The translations under genes were made by a program, and so were the position numbers. From Atherinomorus stipes (lineage: Eukaryota; Chordata; Actinopteri; Atheriniformes; Atherinidae), in the NCBI GenBank assembly GCA_023101725.1, contig JALJCO010000108.1:1-64000 (forward strand): a DNA stretch of 64,000 bases. The letters run 5' to 3'. Of this stretch, positions 24,241 through 35,675 are shown in pieces (position 1 is the first letter of the stretch; each line of letters opens with the position of its first letter). The notes under the pieces were generated by a model that was not told the origin of the DNA, made no database searches, and worked only from the letters and a program-made list of their open reading frames with translations.

Positions 24241-25839
24241 CTACCAGCATTGACATAAAGAAATATCTTGCATATTTTATTCTATCACCTCATGGCTAAA
24301 AGTGTCCACATGGTAAAACTCCTCTAAAATATTGTCGTGCATTAATATTTTTTTCTGATTTTTTTTTCATAGATAATTTTACAACTTCTGTCTTGTTCAA
24401 ACTTACCAAAAGTTAAATTATTTTGGGGGATTTTAACCCTTGAAATGCCAGTTTAAAGATTTAAATGGTATCTAGTTAGCTACAGAACAAGCTAACTGTT
24501 AATTAGCATAAAAAAATGTTAAATGTACATGTCCAGGAGTAAAGTGGCAACATTCACGGGGTTTTTGAGCCTCTTTGCTGCCTTCACCCTCATCCTGCTT
24601 TGGATTTTGTCTGCTTGAATTTGGGAAGTAAGGCAGGGAAGATACTATTTCTACACATGGCAATCGAGCTAGCAACTCTGGAGCGAATGCTAAAGGTGAA
24701 GAATCCTAACGTTTGGCATGGTAATCAAATATGATAAATTAAATATTTATTTTTTGGGACCATCAGATTGATAAAATAATTACTTATGTACTATAAAAAC
24801 TTTGGGGTAAAAAATACTTATTTTCTTTACCCCTCTACATGTTCTGTGGATGTATTATTGTTTTTTGAAAATTATAGTTTTAATGAAAAAGTTGTAGTTA
24901 TCACCTTTAATCCAAATGGTGACTTTTTTTTCCTATTTGGACCTACTTTTGGAAAACATTTTATTTAGGTTTCTGTAAAGCTTCTATATTACAGCCCACG
25001 GAAGAAGAAAGCTTGTTCACATAATAAAACGCGCAGGTGTATTGCTGTCCTCATATCCGAGAAGCCAGCAAGCACCAAGCGGGGAAACCCCAGCTAGGCA
25101 TAATAACTACTGTAGATCAGCTGTTTGCCTGAGTCAGCACTTCATTTCCCTTCAGTGAGCAGCTGACTGACACTTCAGCTTCTTTCTTCTGACCCCTACT
25201 CCCTCTATTCCAGCCTGAGGATAATGTAGGTTGAACTCAACGTAATGGTTGTGTGGACAGAGAAGACTTTTGCAGCTGTGATGTCGGTAACATCATCACT
25301 GCAGCGTTTGAAAGACATCTGTAATTAGTCATGGGTTCCCTGTCATCACATGTTGCTGTTTTCCCCGAAGCAACTAACTCACACTCAGAGGAGGAGCTCG
25401 TACTGCACACAGGTGTTCTAAGCAGAGAAAAATAAACAGAAAGTACCTGAGAAACAGAACAAGACAAATGACGGAAATTTTACAGACTAAATATCAAAAC
25501 CAACACTGTTTTCCGGTTGTATTCAGCTGCCTGCTTTTTCTTTCATTTTTACAAAATGTAGAGCTGTTGATTCACCTCCAAGCTGAGAAACAAAATACAC
25601 TAACAGGGCTTTTATACTGTACCAGTTTGTACCCACTTTTTCATGTAGAACTGCTTCATTTCTTGGTGACAGAGACTTAAAGGAGCCGTATCATAAAAAA
25701 TTGACTTTTAAGAGCTTTTCTGCATGTTACTGTGTTATTTCCTCATGAAAAACTTCATTTAAATAGTTTTTTTTTCTTCTTTTGTGCACATTTGATTAAT
25801 ATATATGAATATTCAGGCCAAGCTCTCCCTTAGCAAAAA

Positions 25840-27010
25840 GTAATATATGCAAGTATACTTTAAATATACTTATTCTAAACTTTAAATAAGACAGTATACT
25901 TTCAGTTTACTATTTATGTACTTATCAGAATAATACTTAACAAAGTTTACTTGGCATTTACTAATAAATATACTTGAAGTTTAACATATTTAGCCTATAC
26001 TTATATTTAAACTTTTGAACAATATACTTTAAAAGTAGTACATTCATAGTACATTTTCAAACATACTGGTTTCTTTGATACTTGAGTTTAAATGTTACTG
26101 GACCATTTGGTGGAGTCAAATAAAAAGTAGAGGTATAATAAGTCAATTTTCAGTATATTTGAAAATCTATATTTAAACACTAAACAGTGGACTGTAAGTG
26201 TATTATCAGCGCTTTAAGTAGCAGCCCACTGCTCTCTGGTACTAATGTACAGAGATGGGTAAAATGCAGAGCCCTAATTTCTCCTCGGGGATCTTCAGTA
26301 TAACAACAACAACAACAACAAAAAAAAACCCCTAAAAGGTTGCTTTCTGTATACTTTAAAATCAACTTCATTGTTTCCAATTTAGCGACTTTGTCTCTAT
26401 ATTTAGCGACTTTTCAGACCCCTCCAGCGACTTTTTTTCAAAAAAGCAACTAGCGACAAATCTAGCGACTTTTCCCGGTGATCATGGAGACAGATGAAGT
26501 TTATATCGCTCCACCCGTTCATCACGAGCTGCCTGCATCAGCCCCTCCCTCCCTGTTTCCCGGCTCCCACCTACTGCTCCCGCTGTCCCTCCTCATCCAA
26601 ATTATTTCCCATGATGCCTTGTGGCACAACTGGGTCTTCTTTGCACCATGACTCAAATGTGTAAATCACCCCTTCAGTACCCTTGTTAATGAACAATGTA
26701 GCATGTGTAAGTATAAGTAATAAGTATAAGTATATAAGTATATGTTGCCTCCAATTGGAACTGTGCAAGCGCAAAAGTAACTGATTCAGTCATGTTATTA
26801 AGCGACTTCTGATGACTGTTGGGTCTACCAATAGCAACTTCTCTCGCTAAAGAGTTGGTTACAGTGGTCTACTTTGTTAAACTAAAAGGGCATTGAGAAG
26901 TTTACTGCTAGAAAACTAAGTATACATAGAAGAATACTTTCAGTATACTTAAAAGTGTCTTTTAAAAGTAAAAGTAGGCTTAAAGTTTTAGTACAATTAG
27001 ACACATAAAA
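25840..27010. repeat. TATACTT-rich inverted segment nested in the TTAA element
   Basis: AAGTATACTTTAAATATACTT (about 25850-25870) and ATACTTTCAGTATACTTAAAAG (about 26934-26955) are related, mutually inverted motifs framing the central kilobase. This suggests a nested palindromic element. Boundaries and target duplication are not clear. Confidence 0.4.
26380..26475. repeat. AGCGACTTT motif cluster
   Basis: TTTAGCGACTTT and close variants occur five times in about 90 bp (26383-26470), a local dispersed-repeat signature. A single AAGCGACTTC occurs again at about 26800. Confidence 0.6.
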
Positions 27011-27149
27011 AAACAAATTTTTTAACACCAAATCAGTTTCTATATTGGTGATGGGAACATATTTACAGTAGCTTATAACTGTCTGTATTTGACTTTTGGA
27101 ATGTTTGAAAAGCATGATACAGCTCCTTTAACAAGGTGATGGAAACATT

Positions 27150-27640
27150 CTTTAGTTTTTTTTTCCCCATATTGACATGAAACAGTTGCTGCAGATTTGT
27201 CGTCTGCAAATCCAGGTTGAAAATCCAAAGCTGTTCTGTTGGATTGAGATCTGGTGACTGTGGAGGTCATTGGAGTAGTGAACTCATTGTCATATTCAAG
27301 AAATCATTTAGAGATGATTGAGCTTTGTGACATGGTGCGTTATCCTGCTGGAAGTAGCATCAGAAGATGCTCCACTGTGGTCATAAAGGGATGGACATGG
27401 TCAGCAACAGTACTCAGGTAGGCTGTGGTGTTTACATGATGCTCAGATATTTCTAAGGGGCTCAAAGTGTGGCAAAAAAAATATTCCCCACACTATTACG
27501 CAAACAGAACCAGCCTGAACTGTTGCTACAAAGAAGGATGGATCCACGCTTTCATTTTGTTCCCACCAAATTCTGACCCTACTGTCTGAATGTTGCAGCT
27601 GATGTGGAGACTTAGCAGGCGGCATTTGAAGGAATATGTA
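27150..27640 (-). pseudogene. Tc1-like transposase, C-terminal half
   Basis: Minus-strand frames encode the catalytic half of a Tc1 transposase in order: HSDSRVRIWWEQNESVDPSF, then ATVQAGSVCVIVWGIFF (27443-27688), then after frame changes FQQDNAPCHKAQSSLNDFL, whose D is the second catalytic Asp, and PPQSPDLNPTEQLW with the third acidic residue (about 27200-27350). The ORF is broken by stops and shifts, and neither the DNA-binding half nor terminal repeats were found nearby. It is a dead 3' fragment next to the TTAA element. Confidence 0.85.
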
Positions 27641-27888
27641 ACGCTTGTGCAGTGGATCATCAGCCGGCATGCAGTGTGTGTTGTTCATTCAGATCTGTAT
27701 CACTGTCATATTACACGATATATGCAGCATGAGGTGGATAAAATAGTCAAAATTGAGATGGAGTCCTGTCTGCTTTAAGGCTGCAACGGGTCCCCCTAGG
27801 GTTACCATAGTGTAGGCAGATGTTTTATGGGAGACGTAGTTTTGGTATCATAATATATCATGGTATAATAGATATAATAGAACAGGGA

Positions 27889-27950
27889 TGGCCAAGTTCA
27901 GTCCTCAAGAGCCACAATCCTCCGAACTTTTAGTCACCCCCTCTCCTCTC
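27889..27950. mobile_element. hAT MITE left-end fragment
   Basis: CAGGGATGGCCAAGTTCAG and TCCTCAAGAGCCACAATCC resemble the ends of the CAGNG MITEs at 7.4 and 17.9 kb. No matching right end or duplication was found, so it is a truncated copy. Confidence 0.5.
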
Positions 27951-28089
27951 CAGTCAGCAGGCTAACAAAACTAGCATTTGGCCGCTCAAGACCCCCCAAT
28001 TTTTCCCTGGAGTTGGTGGAGACAAACGAGTTAAAAGAAAAGGAATATTTAACTGGCTCGCCTTAGTGACATGGCATTTGAATAACTAC

Positions 28090-29600
28090 ATTCTTTTTTT
28101 TTTTTTTTTATATTATCGATGAGGCCAGACAAGGCTGTTCTTCCTGAGGAAACTTAGATCAATTAATGTTAGTCGGAACCTTTATATATTCTATAGGGAA
28201 TGCTGGCTCGTGTTCTTTTTATGCTGGGTTGGGGAGAGCACTTATAGATGATAAAGAAGGATAGAAAAGATTTAAAAAGCTGGGGATGTGATTGGTGTCC
28301 CCCCGATGCTCTGGACTATACTGGAAAAAGAATTAGGTCAAACTGAGAACAGTTTATTCCTAGAAAACCACCCTATAAAGTTTTTAGTCTTATCATCTTA
28401 TAAACTCCTTTGGCGCGCTGCTTGCTTAATGTTCTACTGACGTTTAGAGGTCTGTTGGTTTTTTATTGAATGTAGAAGGTATTGTTCTTAATTATACACC
28501 GTATGGGGATTATCACGCTCCGGAACTTCGGATTTGGGCCTTCCTCCCGGGCCATTTTAACAAGCCGCGCTCTGTTATCGTTTAAATCGATAAACTCAAA
28601 CACTGTTTTCATTAGACTGAAGTGATACTGGATAAAAGCTGGATAAAGCGATTGATTCGCCGCGGTGAAGGGCCGAACTTTATAATAAAACACACGTTTG
28701 TTTGTCGCGGTGGGGCACAACACCGCACGACACCGGCACTTCAAGCATGCTAGATTAGCAGCTAGCGTTTACTGACGTGCTTAACATTGTGTGTCTTAGC
28801 CTGTGGCTAAGACACAAATGTGGCTAGCCTAGCCACACGATGTGGCAGCCTGCCAACACGACTGTGAGACTGCCGGCTAAAAAAACGGTGTCTTTTATTA
28901 TAAAGTTTGGTCCTTCATGCGGCGCGGTCATTTTAATCCCTTCTTCCTTAGCTCACTTAGTCTGGAATGAAAACTTAGTTGGCATTTATCCGATTTACAA
29001 AGTTTAAAGGTAGTAGCTGCCGGACTACTGTTAGAGGCTAGCATTAGCAGCTCGATGACGTGCCTAACTTTGTGAGCTGAAAACAAAAGCACTGAAGCGT
29101 CTCCTTTGGAGTCCCAGTTGTTCATGGAAACGGGGAGGTACAGACCCGATTAGATGTATGTGTGTTTTAAGACACACAAGTTAAGACGTAGTAAACGCTA
29201 GCTGGCTAATGCTAGCTGGCTAATGCTAGCATGCCGGTGTGTGCCCCACCGGCTGCAAACAAACAGTTGTTTTATTATAAAGTTCGGCCCCACTCTGGAG
29301 AATTGCTTTGATCCACTTCTTCCTTAGTAACACTAGTTGGATCCGGAAAATTTAAGTAGGGTTGGCTTTTTTCCGTTATCTACGAAGTAAAGCAGTAACA
29401 TTGAACTGGGCCGGAAGTGGGCTGTCTAACTGTTTCAAACCGGAAGTTCGGAACACGGAAGGGATAACCCCTTTTCCTTCTACTGATGCTAATTTATGCT
29501 TCTTTTATGTTTTTATGTTTTAATGTGAATGATGTAATGATGGTTGGTGGAAAATTCCCCCTTAGAGGACTAATAAAGTTTATTGTATTGTATCATATCA
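28090..29600 (+). mobile_element. LINE 3' end, interrupted
   Basis: After a T run, 28120-28230 translates brokenly as RLFFLRKLRSINVSRNLYIF then YRECW, the post-RT region of a fish LINE ORF. The 3' UTR continues after the inverted-repeat insertion: 29470-29600 has TGATGGTTGGTGG, then TTCCCCCTTAGAGGAC and AATAAAGTTTATTGTATTG. It is 5'-truncated and non-functional. Confidence 0.6.
28500..29475. mobile_element. Complex inverted-repeat element in the LINE
   Basis: The outer ends GGGGATTATCACG..CCGGAACTTC (from 28505) and GAAGTTCGGAAC..GGGATAACCCC (to about 29471) are inverted. Inner arms also pair: 28668-28760 (GGGCCGAACTTTATAATAAAA, GTGGGGCACA, GCTAGCGTTTAC) is the inverse of 29185-29300. A third related block lies at 28900-29060. 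No TSD or transposase was identified. The minus frame at 28463-28744 comes from this arm and is not a supported gene. Confidence 0.65.
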
Positions 29601-30287
29601 TATCATATGATATAAATATGAGCGCAGTTATAGTATTTAGAGTGTAAGGAAGGAGAACTGAAGCAAGAGAGAGTAAGAGGAAGGAAAGTTAAATTCACTG
29701 AAACGTTAAGGAAATGTTTCTTCATTGAGGTTGAGAAATTCTGCTTAGTTTATCTTTAAAAGAAGCTCCTAAAATCAGATAAAGGAAAAGTTTAGGAACC
29801 GGGAGAGTCGTGGACAAGCCTGTTGTCAATCTAGCTGTTAAGGTATTAAAAGCCCAGCAGAGGCCTAAAACTATGTTAAAAATATGCAAATGGCAAGAGG
29901 CCAAATGTCATAAAAGCAGCAGCCTGGGTGGCCAAAATGAGGTACCCGGGAGAAGGAAATAGTGTAGCTCTTTCGTCTCATTAGGGGGTGCAAAAAGAGC
30001 ACCCCATAGTCCAGTTAAGTCCCAATAAGCAGAAATAAAATGTTTAAGCTGGTAAAAACATTTTGGTTTATGGTAGTTTCCTATTATGTGAGGGGGTTAA
30101 TTTTTTTATAACTCTCTGTTTAGATGGTATTTAATCATGAATTACAATAATTAGAGGTGTCTTCTTGATTGAAGGAGGCAGACAGTGCCGGCCGGCCAGC
30201 CGATGGCTCCTGCTTAGCTTGTTTTTGCCTCGGTAAGGTGCGTAGAGAGTGGCATGATGGCGGTTTTTATTCAGCTAACAGCAAGTC
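29601..30287. other. No feature recognised
   Basis: No gene, RNA or element end identified in this spacer. Confidence 0.5.
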
Positions 30288-31742
30288 TAAGCCCCAATCC
30301 CAATGTTCCCCCTACTTTCACCACTGCCCTTACTCCTCCACTCACCGTCAAGTAAAATCAGAATGTTGAGTACTTAAAGAGTCAATTTTACACTAAGCCA
30401 GGTTACATATGGTCTGCCCTGTAAGGTTAAAGGTACACTGGCCTCTGTGAATTTTGTGTTAAATTAAATGTAGGCATTTATTATAGAGTTAACTTGTCAA
30501 CATGCATGTATGTCCTGAGTTAGTAACGGGTTTATTTGATTAAAGGTTTGACATGAACTTTCTTGACTTTTCAAAAGTAAAATTTTCAGTTAATGTTGCT
30601 TGCGTCCATTAAGGTTTAATAGGTTTCTTGTCCTTGATTCCTCTGGTAAGTTGAGATTGAGAGAGATATTGCCTTCCCCATCTTGTATTAGAATTTTGCA
30701 TCACAAGTAAAGATAAGAATATCACTTCACTCATGGTCCAGAATTGAAAGTGAAGTCGTTTTTAAATGGGTCTTACCTCTTAAATGAGCCTGATTGTCGA
30801 ATGTTTTTTTCTGCTATGATATGAAGTTTGTGCTTTATACCATGTATTTGGTGATAAGAAAATAAATAAACTAAATGAAAAGAAATAAAATGAAAAAGAT
30901 GATGGGAAATATTCAAACTGAAAAGGGCGGAGCTCTGAGTAACTCTGATGAGAGTTATTTTTTTGACACTGAAAAGAAAAAACTTGTCTAACTCAAAGTT
31001 ATCACAGCACTGCTGGTCATCAGGGGATTTTACTGTCACTGGTGTTGGAATTACTCTGACAGAGTTAATGTGATTTAAAATAAATCATGAGGATTTTGCT
31101 GTGTTGAATTGAAACAAAGGGGTAGGGCTTCGTAGGACTGGGACACCACTTGCTGCATTTATGTTCATGACGTTAGCAACTATGTAGTGACGTTTGCACA
31201 TACGTCTCATCATAGCAACACACCCAGCAACAACACAGAGTTAACAATTGCGATCGTTTTTCCGTTTTTTTTTCATCTTTCATCATGCTTCAGTTGATTA
31301 ATAAACAAAACAACCACACGGAGAAGAAGTCACCATGACAACTGTTGTCTCTTGTAAACTGCTGAAAAGCCTTCGCAAACTTCTCATCAGTATTTTAGCC
31401 TAGCTAGCATGGCTAGTCTGGCTAATGTCACAAAAAACTTTGTAATACGTACACTTGTGAGTTTTCTTATCCGAGTTCTGTCGCTCTCTGGAGGTTGCTG
31501 CTGTTGTTTGATTCGTAATGACGTACAGCTCTCTAACCCTTTTCTCTGGCCCTTCCTCAGTAAGTCAGCATCTGACGTCCCTCGCTCTGAAAGGTTAGAT
31601 TTATACCCCCCCCCCCCCTCGTTATGTCCACTACCCCTACATGCAAAGAGGAATTGGGACAGCACTACCTTCACAGGAACGTGCAAAATTTAGGGGTAAG
31701 GCTTAGAAGTAGGGCTAGTGGGTGTATTGGGAGGCACCCTAA
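30288..31742. mobile_element. PIF/Harbinger-like element, TAA TSD, inverted relative of the 15.2-kb copy
   Basis: Left end GCCCCAATCCCAATGTTCC (from 30291) and right end GTATTGGGAGGCACCC (to 31739) are inverted and flanked by TAA (30288-30290, 31740-31742). 31110-31740 is the reverse complement of much of 15235-16150. Relative to that copy it gains a 700-bp block (about 30365-31090) of unknown origin and a C run at 31606-31618. The minus frame 31387-31686 contains SDADLLRK and PPESDRT, also readable in the other copy. Confidence 0.72.
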
Positions 31743-31764
31743 GTGTGTCTTACCTTTATCCCGC

Positions 31765-32020
31765 CACTTAGGAAACTAATCTTCGTTAGCTCTGGTTAGT
31801 TTTGAGTTAGCTTGTTTAGCGTTTAGCCCAGAGTACATCAGCTATCAATCATTTGCCCCGAGGCTGCTCTTGCCCATTTTTGTAATTTCCAGCAGTGATG
31901 ACACACGCAACACTGCAAAGATGGTGACGATGGGAACGCCCAAATGGCTTCATTTTTGGTCTTCAGAAACTAACGGGCCACGTGAGTAGAAGGTTCATCC
32001 CCCTTTTTTACAGTCTGTGG
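31765..32020 (-). repeat. Dispersed fish repeat, minus-strand copy
   Basis: Reverse complement of the repeat at 20.89-21.05 kb, sharing AAGCCATTTGGGCG-type and GGGGCAAATGATTG sequences with many mismatches. Non-coding. Confidence 0.6.
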
Positions 32021-33464
32021 TCATAATGATCATAATGACTCGGTGACATTTATGAAGTTAAGGTTTGTTTTTTTTATTGGAGTCAACTGAATCCTCCTGA
32101 GCCAACTGCTATTGGAAACATTAATGCATCATATACCAACCTAAAATGTGCATCAGTCACATCGGCCTGGGAAACAGCCCGCTGGTAATACACCAGTGGA
32201 TGACTAACCTGGCAGAATGCTGTCTGGGGCAGCTGGTAGTGATTCAGCAACACACAACATTTTAAAATCGATTGGAGCTTCAGAATCCACATGGATGGAC
32301 TGTGTTCTGGGTAATGGACTCGGAAAGCTAAATGGCTTCAAGATTACAAGCATCACAGTCAGTTCGTGGATGCACCTAAAGAATTTAGCTGCTTTGTTGA
32401 AGAACTTAGCAAAGGCATAATGACTGAACGATGTTTTACACACTTACATGATGTAATACGGAAGGAAGAGGGAGGAAAAGGGATGCCGGAGTTAATTGTG
32501 TCTGTGCAATTAATCTCAGCAACCGGATTAGATTTCAGATGAACGTCATAATGTTGAAAAAAACCCTTGCAATACAAATACCTGCTCTGCTTTAATGAAT
32601 GGGGATTGTTATGTCGTGCACACACATTCTTGGCAACCCATCCCTCTCACTTACTCATTTTTTGTAAGACAAGTTTCAAGTGAACGCGCCTCTGTCAAAA
32701 GTCCGACTGTATAGACACAAATTACTGCCTATTGCTAATTTCCTTTGCAATTACAGGTTCAGCTGCACTCTAAAACTCACTCATTATCCTGTACAACACG
32801 ATCCGTACCTGTCAGTGTGTCAGAACAGGGAATTTCCCAGGCTGAATTCCACTGAAAAAACTTAAACTTCAAAGAAAGAAAAAATAAAGATGCAGACAGA
32901 GAAAAAGAAGCTAAATTTAGATCATTTTTCCACTGTGTATTTTACAGTGTAACAGGAGTATTTAAGCATTATCATCAAACTGGTTTCTTTTTTCTTTTGC
33001 ATTTGCATTTCCTCGACTTAAGTAATTTGCAGCAAACTTGTTGCAACCAAAATGAAACAGGTAAACGTTTTGGAAAGAGTTTCATTTGACCCACAGTAAC
33101 ATTACTGCCCTTCCTCTTGCTGCTGTGTTGCCTAATCTTACAGGAGAATGGTGAAACTGAGAGGTGTCCTTTGACACCCATCTGGAGCTGCTTGCTCCAA
33201 CATGCAGCCATCTGTGACCTGCGGTAGCCAGAGTCTCAAACATGGACCCAAAAGTGTTCCTGCTTCGAGTCTTTCTTTGCACAAAACTCAAATGCCACAT
33301 GTATTTAGGCAGAGTTACTGGTCTCTGTTTTCATTTCCTGTGTCCATTACTGGTTATGAAGTCATATTTTTTTCTAATGTTCCTTTTCCAATGACCTGAA
33401 CCCGTTGGTGTGGTATGGTATGCTACTTTGTGTGTTTCCATTTTACATACCTGGAAATTCGGAA
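32021..33464. other. No feature recognised
   Basis: No gene or element boundary supported; chance frames up to about 90 codons on both strands. Confidence 0.5.
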
Positions 33465-34606
33465 GGTGTGCAAAAGTTTGCCCAAAAGTTAAGACACGCT
33501 CCCATTAAAGATGGAAAAAAAATCAGTGGTCAGTAAAACAAGTGACAAAAGTAATAACAAATAAAAATTTTGACAAAATCATGACATCGATTTCGAATTG
33601 TGGTTTAACAGAAATAAAAAAAAACAAACAAAAAATAAAACAAACAACCAAGCATGATGGGGCTCCTGAACTAAAAATGGTACTGACCGACACTTTAAAG
33701 ATCTCCTTCCACTGAAAACCTGTTTAACTTGCTCCTTTTGAAATACGGAGGGTCTCCCCCAGTTACAAACACATGCTGCGCTTCCAAGTGGTGCGTCACC
33801 TCCACTGTGTTTCCTATTCATAGAGACAATATGGAGAAAGGAGCGAATCAGGAAAAGCCTTTCGCTTCCACGTCACATCGAAAAGGACGTCGCCCACGTG
33901 GGTTTATACTTGCCCGTGGGAAGGCAGGTAACCCTCCCCTCCACACTAGAAGTGAAGACGGCAAGACTGTAGCTGCGGAGTTGAGAAGCTAAGTTAGCTA
34001 ACTGTTTGCTAGCATGGCAGAACAAAGTCATTCGTGTGCTCTGTTACACACACAGAGCGTGGGGAGGAGGTTCCTTCATACATTCATGGGAGGGAGCCAA
34101 TCAGAGACGTCTCATTTTTCGCGTCACGGATATTCATGAGAAGGACCGGAAAAGCCTGCCGTTGGACCACAAGCCTCTCTTCTTGCATACAAACACAGCT
34201 GGAAACAAAGCAACCAGAAGGTTTTTTTTTAAACAGAAACAACGCATAATGTATTCAATAATAATGGCGAACACACCAATATTATTGAAATGACGATGGA
34301 AGTAAATCTTAAAGGGAATCACTGCAATCAGTAATTTTCTGTAACATCCAATCAGACACCTGCACCTGTTGACAGGTATTTATGTCCACTGTTAATTAGC
34401 AAGGTGCCCTGATTTGTCATGGACATTTTCTTTTTAAAATTATTATTCAAAACCACAATTTAAAATCAATGTTTTGTTTAACCAAATTGTAATTTAGTAA
34501 AATTTTATTTATTATTACTTTTTTTCAGTTTCTTGTCATTTGAATTACTAATTGTGAATTTAGCCTTTCCTTTGTGGGAGCGTGTCTAAACTTCCGGATT
34601 GTACTA
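33465..34606. mobile_element. Tc1-type terminal repeats flanking a nested TTAA element
   Basis: AAAAGTTAAGACACGCTCCC at about 33485 and GGGAGCGTGTCTAAACTTCC at about 34579 are inverted copies resembling the fish Tc1 terminus CAAAAGTTTGGACACGC. A third such end lies at 36.7 kb. No transposase lies between them and the TA duplications are not certain. Confidence 0.45.
33695..34312. mobile_element. TTAA-flanked element
   Basis: Begins TTAA+AGATCTCCTTCCACTG (33695-) and ends CGATGGAAGTAAATC+TTAA (-34312), imperfect inverted repeats. The 610-bp interior is CpG-richer than its flanks and non-coding. Confidence 0.5.
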
Positions 34607-34619
34607 TACATACATACAT

Positions 34620-34666
<47 letters not shown>

Positions 34667-34680
34667 CACACACACAGTAT
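34607..34680. repeat. ACAT/CA/TA compound microsatellite
   Basis: TACA units, CA units, a TA run, then TACACACACA. Confidence 0.93.
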
Positions 34681-35200
34681 ATTGCAAATGCTTAAAAACA
34701 ACATAAATAACTTCTAGACAGTCGTTACCAATGCATTTGTTGCACCATGCTATTGTCCCAAAATAAAAGTGTCTGGCCAGGAAAATTCCATTTACTGTAT
34801 GAATTTTCCATATAGGCCTACTGTATATGTGAACGGTGAAACTTCCACCATCACTCTGATTCCAATGTTAATGCTTTGTAAAAGATCATAAACATCATAA
34901 TTGAGAAGGAAAAACCTACTTGCAACCTCCATTCTTAGATGTTTTCTCTAAACCAAAAACTGTCGAGTCACGTGTCAGTTCCTGTTCATTTCTGTCAAAA
35001 TCACAGAGATGTCTACACACATTGAATTGGTATTATCACAGGACCTGAACTCAGCATGTTAGCATTAAAGCATTAAAGCTAGTACACCAGCAGCAGGATT
35101 TTCATTAAGTATTTTGACTTTGTGAGCAGCAGATTATTAAAATTAAAAGTCCAAGATGCTCCTGACTTTACCTGCAGCTATAATCTGTAGTGGTGATATT
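34681..35200. other. No feature recognised
   Basis: No supported gene or repeat in this half-kilobase. Confidence 0.5.
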
Positions 35201-35214
35201 ATGCCTGAGCTAAA

Positions 35215-35282
35215 TCTCCATCCATCCATCCATCCATCCATGTATACATCCATCCATCTATATATCCATCCATCCATCCAGT
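35215..35282. repeat. (ATCC)n array
   Basis: CCATCCATCCATCC units interrupted by TGTATACATC and CTATATATC. It may be the tail of an ATGG-tailed retroposon on the minus strand. Confidence 0.85.
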
Positions 35283-35489
35283 GTTATTACGATTTCTACA
35301 TCTGTAAGGTACAGTAAACAGGTTACTGTACCACTTTTCATATTTTTGTAAAAAATAATTATAATCTATCATGTATTCATGTGTATACTGAAGTGTGATC
35401 AAGCTGGAAGACAAATCTGTTTTCTATTTTGATTTCATTGGAGACACTAACTCGACCATAAGATGTCGCCATTGTGCCCAATTACCAGA

Positions 35490-35600
35490 TGCGGTTATAA
35501 GCTTTGTCGCATACACGGGGAGAACATGCAAACTCCACACAGGAAGGCCACGGTTGGAATTGTTTGAACCCCTCCCCAGCCGGGAATCGAACCAGTGACC
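35490..35600 (-). mobile_element. tRNA-derived SINE-like fragment
   Basis: The minus strand has AGAAGGTCACTGGTTCGATT followed by CCCGGCTGGGG (box-B-like) and then TGTGGAGTTTGCATGTTCTC with CCCGTGT, the usual continuation of the fish tRNA-like repeat whose 5' part is at 20.1 kb. Truncated at both ends. Confidence 0.55.
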
Positions 35601-35612
35601 TTCTTACTGTTC

Positions 35613-35619
35613 TTACTGT

Positions 35620-35664
<45 letters not shown>
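35613..35664. repeat. (TA)n microsatellite
   Basis: About 24 TA units up to the hAT element; continued in composition by the TA/CA tract after it. Confidence 0.93.
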
Positions 35665-35668
<4 letters not shown>

Positions 35669-35675
35669 TAAATAT

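Larger units (their letters stand above)
21681..25676. other. No gene recognised; several simple repeats
   Basis: Four kilobases without a supported gene. It contains a 20-C run next to an A run (22495-22528), a CA repeat (22639-22667) and a TTTTC pentanucleotide array (24190-24240). Minus- and plus-strand frames of 60-100 codons carry no family motif. Confidence 0.55.
25677..27131. mobile_element. TTAA-flanked element with internal insertions
   Basis: Left end AGGAGCCGTATCATAAAA (from 25681) and right end GCATGATACAGCTCCT (to 27127) are inverted repeats between TTAA at 25677-25680 and 27128-27131. The middle is filled with other repeats: a TATACTT-rich segment on both sides (25840-26180, 26900-27010) and an AGCGACTTT cluster. 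This suggests at least one further element inside. No transposase was found. Confidence 0.72.

Noticed and set aside
28463..28744. 93-codon minus-strand frame with Cys residues, first suspected to be a zinc-binding (THAP-like) protein
   Set aside because: No THAP spacing or other motif, and the sequence is the arm of an inverted-repeat element whose other arm lacks the frame.
31387..31693. Overlapping 94-99-codon frames on both strands
   Set aside because: They lie within a Harbinger-like element. The minus frame is kept only as a weak relic and the plus frame has no support.
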